Shown in pieces: positions 1 to 13,200 of a DNA stretch of 64,000 nt. Numbering within the stretch: the stretch's first letter is position 1; every line of letters starts with the position of its first letter. The translations under genes were made by a program, and so were the position numbers. The DNA is from Protonemura montana (Eukaryota; Arthropoda; Insecta; Plecoptera; Nemouridae): NCBI GenBank assembly GCA_947568835.1, contig OX387609.1, positions 16,575,208-16,639,207 of the forward strand, written 5' to 3'. The notes beneath the pieces were generated by a model, which worked only from the letters and a program-made list of their open reading frames with translations, searched no databases and was not told where the DNA came from.

Positions 1-899
1 CAGTGGGAAGTATATATGTTCAACTACAGAGCATCAGTGGGAAGTATATATGTTCAACTACAGAGCATCAGTGGGAAGTATATATGTTCAACTACAGAGC
101 ATCAGTGGGAAGTATATATGTTCAACTACAGAGCATCAGTGGGAAGTATATATGTTCAACTACAGAGCATCAGTGGGAAGTATATGTGTTCAACTACAGA
201 GCATCAGTGGGAAGTATATATGTTCAACAGAGCATCAGTGGGAAGTATATATGTTCAACTACAGAGCATCAGTGGGAAGTATATATGTTCAACTACAGAG
301 CATCAGTGGGAAGTATATATATGTTCAACTACAGAGCATCAGTGGGAAGTATATATGTTCAACTACAGAGCATCAGTGGGAAGTATATATGTTCGACTAC
401 AGAGCATCAGTGGGAAGTATATATGTTCAACTACAGAGCATCAGTGGGAAGTATATATGTTCAACTACAGAGCATCAGTGGGAAGTATATATGTTCAACT
501 ACAGGGCATCAGTGGGAAGTATATATGTTCAACTACAGAGCATCAGTGGGAAGTATTTATGTTCAACTACAGAGCATCAGTGGGAAGTATATATGTTCAA
601 CTACAGAGCATCAGTGGGAAGTATATATGTTCGACTACAGAGCATCAGTGGGAAGTATATATGTTCAACTACAGAGCATCAGTGGGAAGTATATATGTTC
701 AACTACAGAGCATCAGTGGGAAGTATATATGTTCAACTACAGAGCATCAGTGGGAAGTATAGATGTTCAACTACAGAGCATCAGTGGGAAGTATATATGT
801 TCAACTACAGAGCATCAGTGGGAAGTATATATGTTCAACTACAGAGCATCAGTGGGAAGTATATATGTTCAACTACAGAGCATCAGTGGGAAGTATACA
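1..899. repeat. 34-bp minisatellite, about 26 units, cut by window start
   Basis: Tandem units of 34 bp containing CAGTGGGAAGTATATATG followed by TTCAACTACAGAGCAT. Units are almost identical; one lacks 3 bp near 226 and one has an extra TA near 315. The left end lies outside the window. It sits upstream of the first UBR5 exon seen here, so it is most likely intronic. No stop codon occurs in the unit, which gives open frames in all three forward frames; these are not genes. Confidence 0.95.
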
Positions 900-1078
900 T
901 CCCACTAGTTTATCCCACAGCTCTGCTCAAAATATATAATTAAAATATATATTGAACCATTTTTGCAATAAACTAAAATACCATTCACAAAAAAAAAAGT
1001 CAAATAATAATAAAAGTTTGAAAGCATCCAACAAAGAACAGTCTTTTAATCACGTCACCGTTATCTCGATGCTTGCAG

Positions 1079-1282
1079 GAGGTGGCAAGGGGCGTCGCCA
1101 TCCGTTCTTGCAACGTTCCGACTCAACGCTATGTCTCGGCTGTTCTGCACCCGACCCGTTTGACACGCCCCTCCACGTAGCCCTGCCCCTTGCCGACCAG
1201 CCGCACCTGCTCCAGCCCAACGCACGACGTGAAGATCTGTTTGGCATGCCACGTCAACCACTCAGCATCGCTTCACTCGCAG
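1079..1282 (+). CDS. UBR5: UBR5 exon a (HLLQPNAR block)
   Basis: Acceptor TTGCAG and donor CGCAG/GTAATT. It encodes a peptide with [20 protein letters not shown] and [18 protein letters not shown], strongly conserved in UBR5 proteins upstream of the HECT domain. It starts at the second base of a codon and ends with one base of the next, which fits exon b. Confidence 0.9.
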
Positions 1283-4200
1283 GTAATTTCAGTTGCATTC
1301 TAGTTGACCGTGGCTCATTTTGTGCCCAACTTCTTACTGCAAGTTCAACAATCGTATTTGTTATGTGAACATATTGGACATCAGAACAAGTCTGGGATAT
1401 TATGACCTCAACGATCAAGCATTTTATGATCAGATGATCAGAGGATCCTATACTCTATCCAGGTTATTTGAGATCAGCTGACTGGATCCTATGTTCTATC
1501 CAGGTTATTTGAGATCAGCTGGCAGGATCCTATGCTCTATCCAGGATATTTAAGATCAGCTGGCTGGATCCTATGCTCTATCCAGGTTATTTGAGATCAG
1601 CTGACTGGATCCTATGCTCTATCCAGGATATTTAAGATCAGCTGGCTGGATCCTATGCTCTATCCAGGTTATTTGAGATCAGCTGACTGGATCCTATGCT
1701 CTATCCAGGTTATTTGAGATCAGCTGGCTGGATCCGATGCTCTATCCAGGTTATTTGAGATCAGCTGACTGGATCCTATGCTCTATCCAGGTTATTTGAG
1801 ATCAGCTGGCAGGATCCTATACTCTATCCAGGTTATTTGAGATCAGCTGGCAGGATCCTATACTCTATCCAGGTTATTTGAGATCAGCTGGCTGGATCCT
1901 ATGCTCTATCCAGGTTATTTGAGATCAGCTGGCTGGATACTATGCTCTATCCAGGTTATTTGAGATCAGCTGGCAGGATTCTATGCTCTATCCAGGTTAT
2001 TTGAGATCAGCTGGCAGGATCCTATACTCTATCCAGGTTATTTGAGATCAGCTGACTGGATCCTATGCTCTATCCAGGTTATTTGAGATCAGCTGGCTGG
2101 ATCCTATGCTCTATCCAGGTTATTTGAGATCAGCTGGTTGGATCCTATGCTCTATCCAGGTTATTTGAGTTCAGCTGGCAGGATCCTATGCTCTATCCAG
2201 GTTATTTGAGATCAGCTGGCAGGATCCTATACTCTATCCAGGTTATTTAAGATCAGCTGACTGGATCCTATGCTCTATCCAGGTTATTTGAGATCAGCTG
2301 ACTGGATTCTATGCTCTATCCAGGTTATTTGAGATCAGCTGACTGGATTCTATGCTCTATCCAGGTTATTTGAGATCAGCTGACTGGATTCTATGCTCTA
2401 TCCAGGTTATTTGAGATCAGCTAGCTGGATCATATGCTCTATCCAGGTTATTTGAGATCAGCTGACTGGATCCTATGCTCTATCCAGGTTATTTGAGATC
2501 AGCTGGCTGGATCCGATGCTCTATCCAGGTTATTTGAGATCAGCTGGCTGGATCCTATGCTCTATCCAGGTTATTTGAGATCAGCTGGCTGGATCCTATG
2601 CTCTATCCAGGTTATTTGAGATCAGCTGGCTGGATCCTATACTCTATCCAGGTTATTTGAGATCAGCTGGCTGGATCCGATGCTCTATCCAGGTTATTTG
2701 AGATCAGCTGGCTGGATCCTATGCTCTATCCAGGTTATTTGAGATCAGCTGGCTGGATCCTATGCTCTATCCAGGTTATTTGAGATCAGCTGGCTGGATC
2801 CAATACTCTATCCAGGTTATTTGAGATCAGCTGGCTGGATCCTATGCTCTATCCAGGTTATTTTAGATCAGCCGGCTGGATCCTATGCTCTATCCAGGTT
2901 ATTTGAGATCAGCTGACTGGATTCTATGCTCTATCCAGGTTATTTGAGATCAGCTGACTGGATCCTATGCTCTATCCAGGTTATTTGAGATCAGCTGACT
3001 GGATCCTATGCTCTATCCAGGTTATTTGAGATCAGCTGGCTGAATCCTATGCTCTATCCAGGTTATTTGAGATCAGCTGACTGGATCCTATGCTCTATTC
3101 AGGTTATTTGACATCAGCTGGCTGGATTCTATGCTCTATCCAGGTTATTTGAGATCAGCTGACTGGATCCTATGCTCTATCCAGGTTATTTGAGATCAGC
3201 TGACTGGATCCTATGCTCTATCCAGGTTATTCGAGATCAGCTGACTGGATCCTATGCTCTATCCATGTTATTTGAGATCAGCTGGCTGGATCCTATGCTC
3301 TATCCAGGTTATTTGAGATCAGCTGACTGGATCCTATGCTCTATCCAGGTTATTTGAGATCAGCTGGCTGGATCCTATGCTCTATCCAGGTTATTTGAGA
3401 TCAGCTGACTGGATCCTATGCTCTATCCATGTTATTTGAGATCAGCTGGCTGGATCCTATGCTCTATCCAGGTTATTTGAGATCAGCTGGCTGGATCCTA
3501 TGCTCTATCCAGGTTATTTGAGATCAGCTGACTGGATCCTATGCTCTATCCATGTTATTTGAGATCAGCTGGCTGGATCCTATGCTCTATCCAGGTTATT
3601 TGAGATCAGCTGGCTGGATCCTATGCTCTATCCAGGTTATTTGAGATCAGCTGGCTGGATCCTATGCTCTATCCAGGTTATTTGAGATCAGCTGGCTGGA
3701 TCCTATGCTCTATCCAGGTTATTTGAGATCAGCTGGCTGGATCCTATGCTCTATCCAGGTTATTTGAGATCAGCTGGCTGGATCCTATGCTCTATCCAGG
3801 TTATTTGAGATCAGCTGGCTGGATACTATGCTCTATCCAGGTTATTTGAGATCAGCTGACTGGATCCTATGCTCTATCCAGGTTATGAACTCTATGTTTT
3901 GTGTGTCAGGTCCAGGCCCACTTGGTGCCTGCCAGCCACTAGATCCGCTGCCGACTCGACTGGGATTATCTCAGCGAGCTCCTCCCCCGTCCCGGGAAGA
4001 CGGTGACTCGGAGCCGATGCCGGGCACGTCTGGCCAGCAGCCACAAGACCTCTCCTGCAAGGAGGCATGCGAGAGTGAAATGCAAGGTACTAGATTTTAT
4101 AAGTATTATTATTCATTAGATTATTCATGACTATCACATTTATAGCTTGTGTCTTTATTTATTATTATAATCATCTTTTAGGCTAGTTTAGGTTCATTAT

Positions 4201-7200
4201 CATCCTCATCATCACCCACTCATTCACTTACACTATTAGACCAGTGTTGCAAGGCTGGATGTCAAAACAGTAGCGTTGTTAAACAAATTATATCTTATAA
4301 TTCCTAGCCAAGTTTTGAGATGTAAACGTTGTTATGATGAATGAATTGAGGTTAATTTGTCAACAATGTTGCAGACTCTGATGAGATGACTGCAGCGTCT
4401 GAAGACGGCCGGGCTCCGATCATCGTTGCTCCGATCACCAAGAGTGTGATCGTCCGAGCCCCGCCCCCTACCACCCCCGGACGAGGGGCGGAGCCAGAGA
4501 CGGCTCGAGCGGGGCCGGAACTGCTGCTGGCAAGGTACACATCTGTTCCATGCGTTCCACATGTTCCACGCTTGTGCTTCTAGCAAGTCAACTGTTGGCA
4601 ACACCTGCTTCTTCATTGCATATTTCTCCGTCGGTCCACCGTGGACTTTTGTAGCCCGTTTTGTTTTGTTTTAAACTTTGGCTCCGCAAATGCATTTGGA
4701 GTCGCGGTAAAAGATGAGCGTAGCGTCAATTAGAAGCCGTTCTATTCTGAAGATGTTTTCAAAATTACGTTAGAAATTTGGGAAAAGAAATAAAAAGGAA
4801 AACATAAACGGACTGAAAAATTATGCAACTACTTAATTTTTATGTAATTCTTATCGTTGCAAAGTTAGGTGATAAAATATCGAAAACTTCTGGCGAAACA
4901 GCTACAAAAAGAGACTGTTAAGTCTGCAAAGTTTCGTAAACTTTGTATAGTTTCAAAACTATTAAACTAGGGGTGTGCGAAGCTTCGAACTTGACGAATA
5001 ATTCGGCTCGAATCGAATCGAATTATTTGACTTCGATCGTCGATTAGTTGTTTTAAAATCATTCGAAAATACTTCGGTTCGAAAGAAAATTATTCGCTGT
5101 TCGAATACTTCGAGGTCAACTTCGAAGTTGGTTCATGTAATGGCTACTAGGGAGCAGCACACGTCACAAAATTGAATTCCAAACATGAAATTCAAAATGG
5201 CCTTTACTCTGGTTCTTGCTTATTTAAATCTTCTTCTATTTACGTACTTTTGACCCCTTCTGGCTTCTACCATGGATATTGATATGAGCGAGGCAGAAAC
5301 GGAAAGGCAAGGTGATAACAATAACATCAATGATAATAATAGGAGTGTAATTTGGGACCACTACAAAAAGCTCATTTTTGTTATTTTATGATCATGCTGT
5401 TTAAAGTGTTTATCATGCTATGGTTATCTGTCACAACTCACCCTGATTTGATAAACATGAGATTTATGGGTAAACTTTTTAGTAGTACATAAAGGAAAGA
5501 GACTGGAGCTATAAGTATGTACCTTACGGAATGCTGTTTAACTGGAAGTTAAAACATGCTAAACTTGCTAATAAATACCAAAGTGACTATAAAAATTCAG
5601 AATTCTGCGTTTTGAAATTGAAATGAAGTGATAAAAGTAGCAATTCGAAAATTCTTCGATCAAATGAAATACTTCGACATTCGATTCGATATTCGACGTT
5701 TTTGTAAATAATTATTCGAAATTCGATTCGGTTTGAAACTGTTGACAATAATTCGGTTCGATATTCGATTCGAACTCAAAAACCACTATTCGCACACCCC
5801 TACATTAAACCGATTTTCAAAATTAAAGTGCAGGAGGTGTAAGTAAGAACTTGACAGAGTTGTTAAAATGGCCGCTGGAGCTGGAACATTAATGCAAATG
5901 AATTGAAGATATTTGTGTAAATTTGTAATGTGTTTCCCACCCAATAGATGGCGCTTGGCGCTGGGTCTCTTCGGCCGAGTCTTTACAGAAGATGTTGGTC
6001 TGGAGCCCGGCTCAGTCGTTTCCGAGCTCGGGGGATTCCCGGTCAAGGAGGCAAAGTTCCGTCGCGATATGGAAAAACTTCGCAACGCTCAACAACGAGA
6101 CCTCACTCTAGCCAAGGTAGGCCAGCACTTTGTTATCCCAGAACTTTGACACATTACAAATCAACATATTCTTGTTATCCCAGCACTTTGACACATTACA
6201 AATCAACATATTCTTGTTATCCCAGCACTTTGACACATTACAAATCAACATATTCTTGTTATCCCAGCACTTTGACACATTACAAATCAACATATTCTTG
6301 TTATCCCAGCACTTTGACACATTACAAATCAACATATTCTTGTTATCCCAGCACTTTGACACATTACAAATCAACATATTCTTGTTATCCCAGCACTTTG
6401 ACACATTACAAATCAACATATTCTTGTTATCCCAGCACTTTGACACATTACAAATCAACATATTCTTGTTATCCCAGCACTTTGACACATTACAAATCAA
6501 CATATTCTTGTTATCCCAGCACTTTGACACATTACAAATCAACATATTCTTGTTATCCCAGCACTGATGTGAAAGTTTTGATCCACAATGAAGTATTGAA
6601 ACCCCGGTTTAATTGCAGGTGGAACGAGAGCGCACTCAGCTGATTGTCTCAACGTTTAAGGAGTTAAACACGCAGTACAATAATTACCACCGCCGAGCCT
6701 CCAGCGTAGCTCCAGCTCTCGCTGTAAACCGTGTCAAGGTTACATTTAAAGATGAGCCGGGTGAGGGATCGGGCGTGGCACGTTCTTACTACACGGCCAT
6801 CGCAGAGGTGAGATCCTGAACCAAGCAGTTCGCTGGGTTTTTAGGTTAGGTTACTCTCGGGATATGCTAACCTGTCCGAGCAGATAGGCTAGAAGGCTGA
6901 TAATTGTAGAGTTGAGTCTGAAAACACATCAAAAGCATTGACAGTTTTTTGAAGGTTAGGATACGCCTGAAATTGGCCGCCGTTGAACAATGTTAACCTA
7001 TTGAAGTGGTTTTTTTATATAAATTTCTTACTTCCAGTACATTCAGAAAGAGCAAATGATGTTTCTTAATATTGGGAGAAAAAAAAAACCCTTCTTGTTT
7101 AAGTGTTCTTGGATTTTATACAAAGAAATAATAATTACAAAATTAGATGATTTCTTTTATAAATGTCACTGAATCCCTCGGGCTGTAGAAGGTGTTTCGA

Positions 7201-10200
7201 TGAAAGTGTGTTGATGGCTGCTTTAACTAATAATAATGAAATAATAATGTATGAGATGAAGAACAAGCAATGAGGCTCCTACACCAACAAGCGTAGGATC
7301 ACAACATTAAAAGACATTACATTAATAGACCAACTTGAATCAGCAAGGGATCGTAAATGTGATTATTGTTTAGCTTTCATCTAGAATTTTAAAACCTGAT
7401 AAATTTGACTTCTTTCCATGCTCCTTTACATTTAGCTCGCACCAAGCCAAGAGAAATATTGTTTTTTGTCTGTTTTTAAAGAAATAGAAATAAAATTGAA
7501 ATTGTTATTTGCTTAGGCGTTGCTTTCCAACGAGAAGCTGCCCAACCTTGAGCCAGCGCAGGTTGGCACAAAGTATGCCCAGTACAACTTGCTTCAGCGC
7601 CTGCGCACACGCGAGCGTGAAACCCTGCGCAGACACAATCAGGTTTGTACCCAGCGCTACTTTACTAAACACTGGTCATTAAGTCTCTTGTTGCAAACAA
7701 AGTATTATCAACCAGTTGCATTTTATAGATGGAAAGATGCATTGATAAAGATGGAAAATTTCATGAAAGATATTTATTTGAAAGTTTTGTGAAATATTTC
7801 GTGAAATATTGAAAAGTTGTGAAATTTTTTTTTTTTTTGCATTCAGAGTGTTTATTCTTAACTTACGATACCTCACTGAAACTTTTGGTGCTGAAATGAT
7901 TCCCCAATAAACGAATCTGATTGAACTGGGTGTGAAAACCTATAGGACGATATTCTACTGTCTGAAAGTGAATTGAAAATGTCATCAAAACATTGCCAAC
8001 TCACCGGGTCGCAAAATTGTCACAAGTGACGTACTTTTGCTATCTCCTGGAAAGTGGAAATATTACATTTGAAGTAGTTGAGTTACTTAGGGTTCCCAGA
8101 ATTATTAGCAAACAACAAGTCTAGTTATGATGGTTTTTAGACTCATGTCTACTTATTTATCCTTAGCACAAGTTTTTAGAAAAACTATTTGAACTGGGTT
8201 TTGAATGCTAAGTGAAGGGCTACTAAATTTCCCAATTTAGCAGCCCTAAAAAATACGTCAGATTTTACTTTAAACGCGTATTTGAACACAATGATAATAA
8301 TTAAATAATTATCTTAAGTAGATTTCCCAATTCTATCAGGAAACTTTTAGTTGAGCTTATTGAAGCAGAATGTTTGAATGTAGCTCTTGTTGATTTAGAT
8401 GCAGTCACGGCGATGTCGTGAAACCCGTCGCTTGCTGACAACGGAAGCTCGCGCCTTTGCTCCGCCCCCGGGCAGCAACGTAGGGGCAGCAGGGGCGGGG
8501 CCAGGGCCCGAGGCTAACAACGATCACCTGACTTTACATCAGCAACAACTGGGTGAACGGCTCTACCCCAAGGTATGTAGACACACAGTTGGGATGGATC
8601 TTTCCAACAGATCTTTTCAACAGATCTTTCCAACAGATCTTTCCAACAGATCTTTCCAACAGATCTTTCCAACAGATCTTTCCAACAGATCTTTCCAACA
8701 GATCTTTCCAACAGATCTTTCCAACAGATCTTTCCAACAGATCTTTCCAACAGATCTTTCCAACAGATCTTTCAACAGATCTTTCAACAGATCTTTCAAC
8801 AGATCTTTCAACAGATCTTTCAACAGATCTTTCCAACAGATCTTTCCAACAGATCTTTCCAACAGATCTTTTCAACAGATCTTTCAACAGATCTTTCCAA
8901 CAGATCTTTCCAACAGATCTTTCCAACAGATCTTTCAACAGATCTTTCAACAGATCTTTCAACAGATCTTTCAACAGATCTTTCCAACAGATCTTTCCAA
9001 CAGATCTTTTCAACAGATCTTTCCAACAGATCTTTCCAACAGATCTTTCCAACAGATCTTTCCAACAGATCTTCCAACAGATCTTTCCAACAGATCTTTC
9101 CAACAGATCTTCCAACAGATCTTTCAACAGATCTTTCAACAGATCTTTCCAACAGATCTTTCAACAGATCTTTCCAACAGATCTTTCAACAGATCTTTCA
9201 ACAGATCTTTCCAACAGATCTTCCAACAGATCTTTCCAACAGATCTTTCCAACAGATCTTTCAACAGATCTTTCAACAGATCTTTCCAACAGATCTTTCA
9301 ACAGATCTTTCCAACAGATCTTTCCAACAGATCTTTCAACAGATCTTTCAACAGATCTTTCCAACAGATCTTTCAACAGATCTTTCCAACAGATCTTTCC
9401 AACAGATCTTTCAACAGATCTTTCAACAGATCTTTCAACAGATCTTCCAACAGATCTTTCAACAGATCTTTCCAACAGATCTTTCCAACAGATCTTTCAA
9501 CAGATCTTTCAACAGATCTTTCCAACAGATCTTTCAACAGATCTTTCAACAGATCTTTCCAACAGATCTTTCAACAGATCTTTCAACAGATCTTTCCAAC
9601 AGATCTTTCAACAGATCTTTCCAACAGATCTTTCAACAGATCTTTCAACAGATCTTTCAACAGATCTTTCCAACAGATCTTTCCAACAGATCTTTCCAAC
9701 AGATCTTTCAACAGATCTTTCAACAGATCTTCCAACAGATCTTTCAACAGATCTTTCAACAGATCTTTCAACAGATCTTTCCAACAGATCTTTCCAACAG
9801 ATCTTTCCAATAGATCTTTCAACAGATCTTTCCAACAGATCTTTCAACAGATCTTTCAACAGATCTTTCAACAGATCTTTCAACAGATCTTTCAACAGAT
9901 CTTTCCAACAGATCTTTCCAACAGATCTTTCCAACAGATCTTTCAACAGATCTTTCAACAGATCTTTCAACAGATCTTTCAACAGATCTTTCCAACAGAT
10001 CTTTCCAACAGATCTTTCCAACAGATCTTTCAACAGATCTTTCAACAGATCTTCCAACAGATCTTTCAACAGATCTTTCAACAGATCTTTCCAACAGATC
10101 TTTCCAACAGATCTTTCCAACAGATCTTTCAACAGATCTTTCCAACAGATCTTTCCAACAGATCTTTCAACAGATCTTTCCAACAGATCTTTCAACAGAT

Positions 10201-13200
10201 CTTTCCAACAGATCTTTCCAACAGATCTTTCCAACAGATCTTTCCAACAGATCTTTCAACAGATCTTTCCAACAGATCTTTCAACAGATCTTTCAACAGA
10301 TCTTTCAACAGATCTTTCAACAGATCTTTCCAACAGATCTTTCCAACAGATCTTTCAACAGATCTTTCAACAGATCTTTCAACAGATCTTTCAACAGATC
10401 TTTCAACAGATCTTTCCAACAGATCTTTCCAACAGATCTTTCAACAGATCTTTCAACAGATCTTTCAACAGATCTTTCAACAGATCTTTCCAACAGATCT
10501 TTCAACAGATCTTTCCAACAGATCTTTTCAACAGATCTTTCCAACAGATCTTTCCAACAGATCTTTCCAACAGATCTTTCCAACAGATCTTTCAACAGAT
10601 CTTTCCAACAGATCTTTCCAACAGATCTTTCCAACAGATCTTTCCAACAGATCTTTCCAACAGATCTTTCAACAGATCTTTCAACAGATCTTTCCAACAG
10701 ATCTTTCCAACAGATCTTTCCAACAGATCTTTCCAACAGATCTTTCAACAGATCTTTCCAACAGATCTTTCCAACAGATCTTTCCAACAGATCTTCCAAC
10801 AGATCTTTCAACAGATCTTTCCAACAGATCTTTCAACAGATCTTTCAACAGATCTTTCAACAGATCTTTCCAACAGATCTTTCAACAGATCTTTCCAACA
10901 GATCTTTCCAACAGATCTTTCCAACAGATCTTTCCAACAGATCTTTCCAACAGATCTTTCCAACAGATCTTTCCAACAGATCTTTCAACAGATCTTTCAA
11001 CAGATCTTTCCAACAGATCTTTCCAACAGATCTTTCAACAGATCTTTCAACAGATCTTTCCAACAGATCTTTCCAACAGATCTTTCCAACAGATCTTTCC
11101 AACAGATCTTTCAACAGATCTTTCCAACAGATCTTTCCAACAGATCTTTCAACAGATCTTTTCAACAGATCTTTCCAACAGATCTTTCCAACAGATCTTT
11201 CAACAGATCTTTCAACAGATCTTTCCAACAGATCTTTCCAACAGATCTTTCAACAGATCTTTCAACAGATCTTTCCAACAGATCTTTCCAACAGATCTTT
11301 CAACAGATCTTTCCAACAGATCTTTCAACAGATCTTTCCAACAGATCTTTCCAACAGATCTTTCAACAGATCTTTCAACAGATCTTTCCAACAGATCTTT
11401 CCAACAGATCTTTCAACAGATCTTTCCAACAGATCTTTCAACAGATCTTTTCAACAGATCTTTCCAACAGATCTTTCCAACAGATCTTTCCAACAGATCT
11501 TTCCAACAGATCTTTCCAACAGATCTTTCCAACAGATCTTTCCAACAGATCTTTCCAACAGATCTTCCAACAGATCTTTCAACAGATCTTTCCAACAGAT
11601 CTTTCCAACAGATCTTTCAACAGATCTTTCCAACAGATCTTTCCAACAGATCTTTCCAACAGATCTTTCAACAGATCTTTCAACAGATCTTTCAACAGAT
11701 CTTTCCAACAGATCTTTTCTACAGATCTTTCCAACAGATCTTTTAACAGATCTTCCAACAGATCTTTCCAACAGATCTTTCAACAGATCTTTCCAACAGA
11801 TCTTTCCAACAGATCTTTCCAACAGATCTTTCAACAGATTGCAATCTTATTTGTATTTCACAATATTTTTATTCAATCTCGATCGGATTGTCCTCAATCT
11901 TTTTAAAAGATCAAGATCGTTTGCACGCTCGTTCCTTTCTTGGTGTTTGTTGTTGTGCAACAATTGACAATTGAAATTTGAATTTGGCAAATGGAAATAT
12001 TTTCCATAGCTTTCAGTTTCCTTCAAAGACTTGAAAGTGTTTCCAGGATTCCAAGTGGTTATTAGTTTTATTAATGCTTGCAAATGCTGCCTACTATGTC
12101 CACCGTGCTGTCTACGACCACAGCTTTTCTCAAATTGGTTCATCGAGATTCGAGGCCCACTTTCTGTTATGTTCCACTGACCACTGTCCGTTGTAGACAA
12201 AATGCAAGCCATTCTTGTTCCTGTTAAGTGCTAACAGACTGTTAAGTGTTAACAGACTGTTAAGTGTTTACAGACTGTTAATTATCTTATTTTATTCTTG
12301 ACTATAAGTCATAGTCCTCGTCACATTCTGTTCCAACTGTTTCCATATTAATCTTGTATTTCCCAGCACCTATAGCTGCTAAAAAACACTTTTTTTTTCT
12401 CGAGATCACATGATTTTTTTCGATAATGATCTTTTAAATGAACTTGATCTTTTATTGAAACAAATTTGAATTGGATCTTATAAAAAAAACGATCACGAAC
12501 TTTGATTTTCGATCGCGATAGTTTTTTGATGACGATCTTGATCTTCTAAAAAGATGAATTTCAAAACAATCTTCCCCAACAATAGGTGCAGGCTCTGCGG
12601 CCGGTGTTTGCTGGTAAGGTGACCGGGATGTTGCTGGAGTTGACGCCTGCCCAGCTTCTCATGCTGCTGGCTTCAGAAGATGCTTTGCGGTTGAAAGTCG
12701 ATGAGGCTGTGGAGCTGATCCTCGGACAGGAAGCTGTCCCCGACCCAACGCTGGCCGGTCAGTCACAATTTCAAACTAAATGTTGAGATCAAAACACTAA
12801 CAAAATTTACATCAAAAACTGGGCTCTGAATGCCAAGTGAAAAACAACTGAGCGCTGATTTCACCAACGCTTCTTAAATCTTGCTTAATCGACCGTTTAA
12901 CGGAGGTTTTAAATAGATTTCCCCCGTTAAGCTGACATTTTAAGAGATTTGAAAGAGGATTTTGAGATAAAAACACTAAAAATATGTTAAGTTCAATTTG
13001 AATTTGTTGATGATTCAGGAAGGCTTTGTCTTGTCTCAAAAATTTAATTTAATTTAGCAGCTGTCACTGTTTTCTCTCCGTGCAAATCATTGTTTAATAT
13101 TTAAACCTGGAAGACCGGGGTTTAACTTTTCAACTGTCATTTGGAGGTCAAAGTAAGAAGTCACATTGATATTTTGTTTGTATTTCCAAGTCACCAAATA

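Noticed and set aside
3-943. Three overlapping frames of about 250-300 codons at the window start
   Set aside because: 34-bp minisatellite open in all three frames; no gene structure.
1283-1368. Read-through of UBR5 exon a, giving [11 protein letters not shown]
   Set aside because: A weak resemblance to the region after this block in UBR5 relatives (VDR), but CAG/GTAATT is a strong donor, the phase fits exon b, and the read-through soon meets a stop.
6122-6566. CRISPR-like regular repeat arrays (also 26039-26744)
   Set aside because: Repeats are contiguous with no unique spacers and lie in introns of an animal genome. They are minisatellites.
8399-11906. Forward open frames over 1100 codons (repeating [13 protein letters not shown])
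   Set aside because: They run through the 12/13-bp minisatellite in a UBR5 intron. The unit has no forward stops, and the frame changes at each 13-bp unit. Only the first 58 codons (8399-8572) are a real exon.
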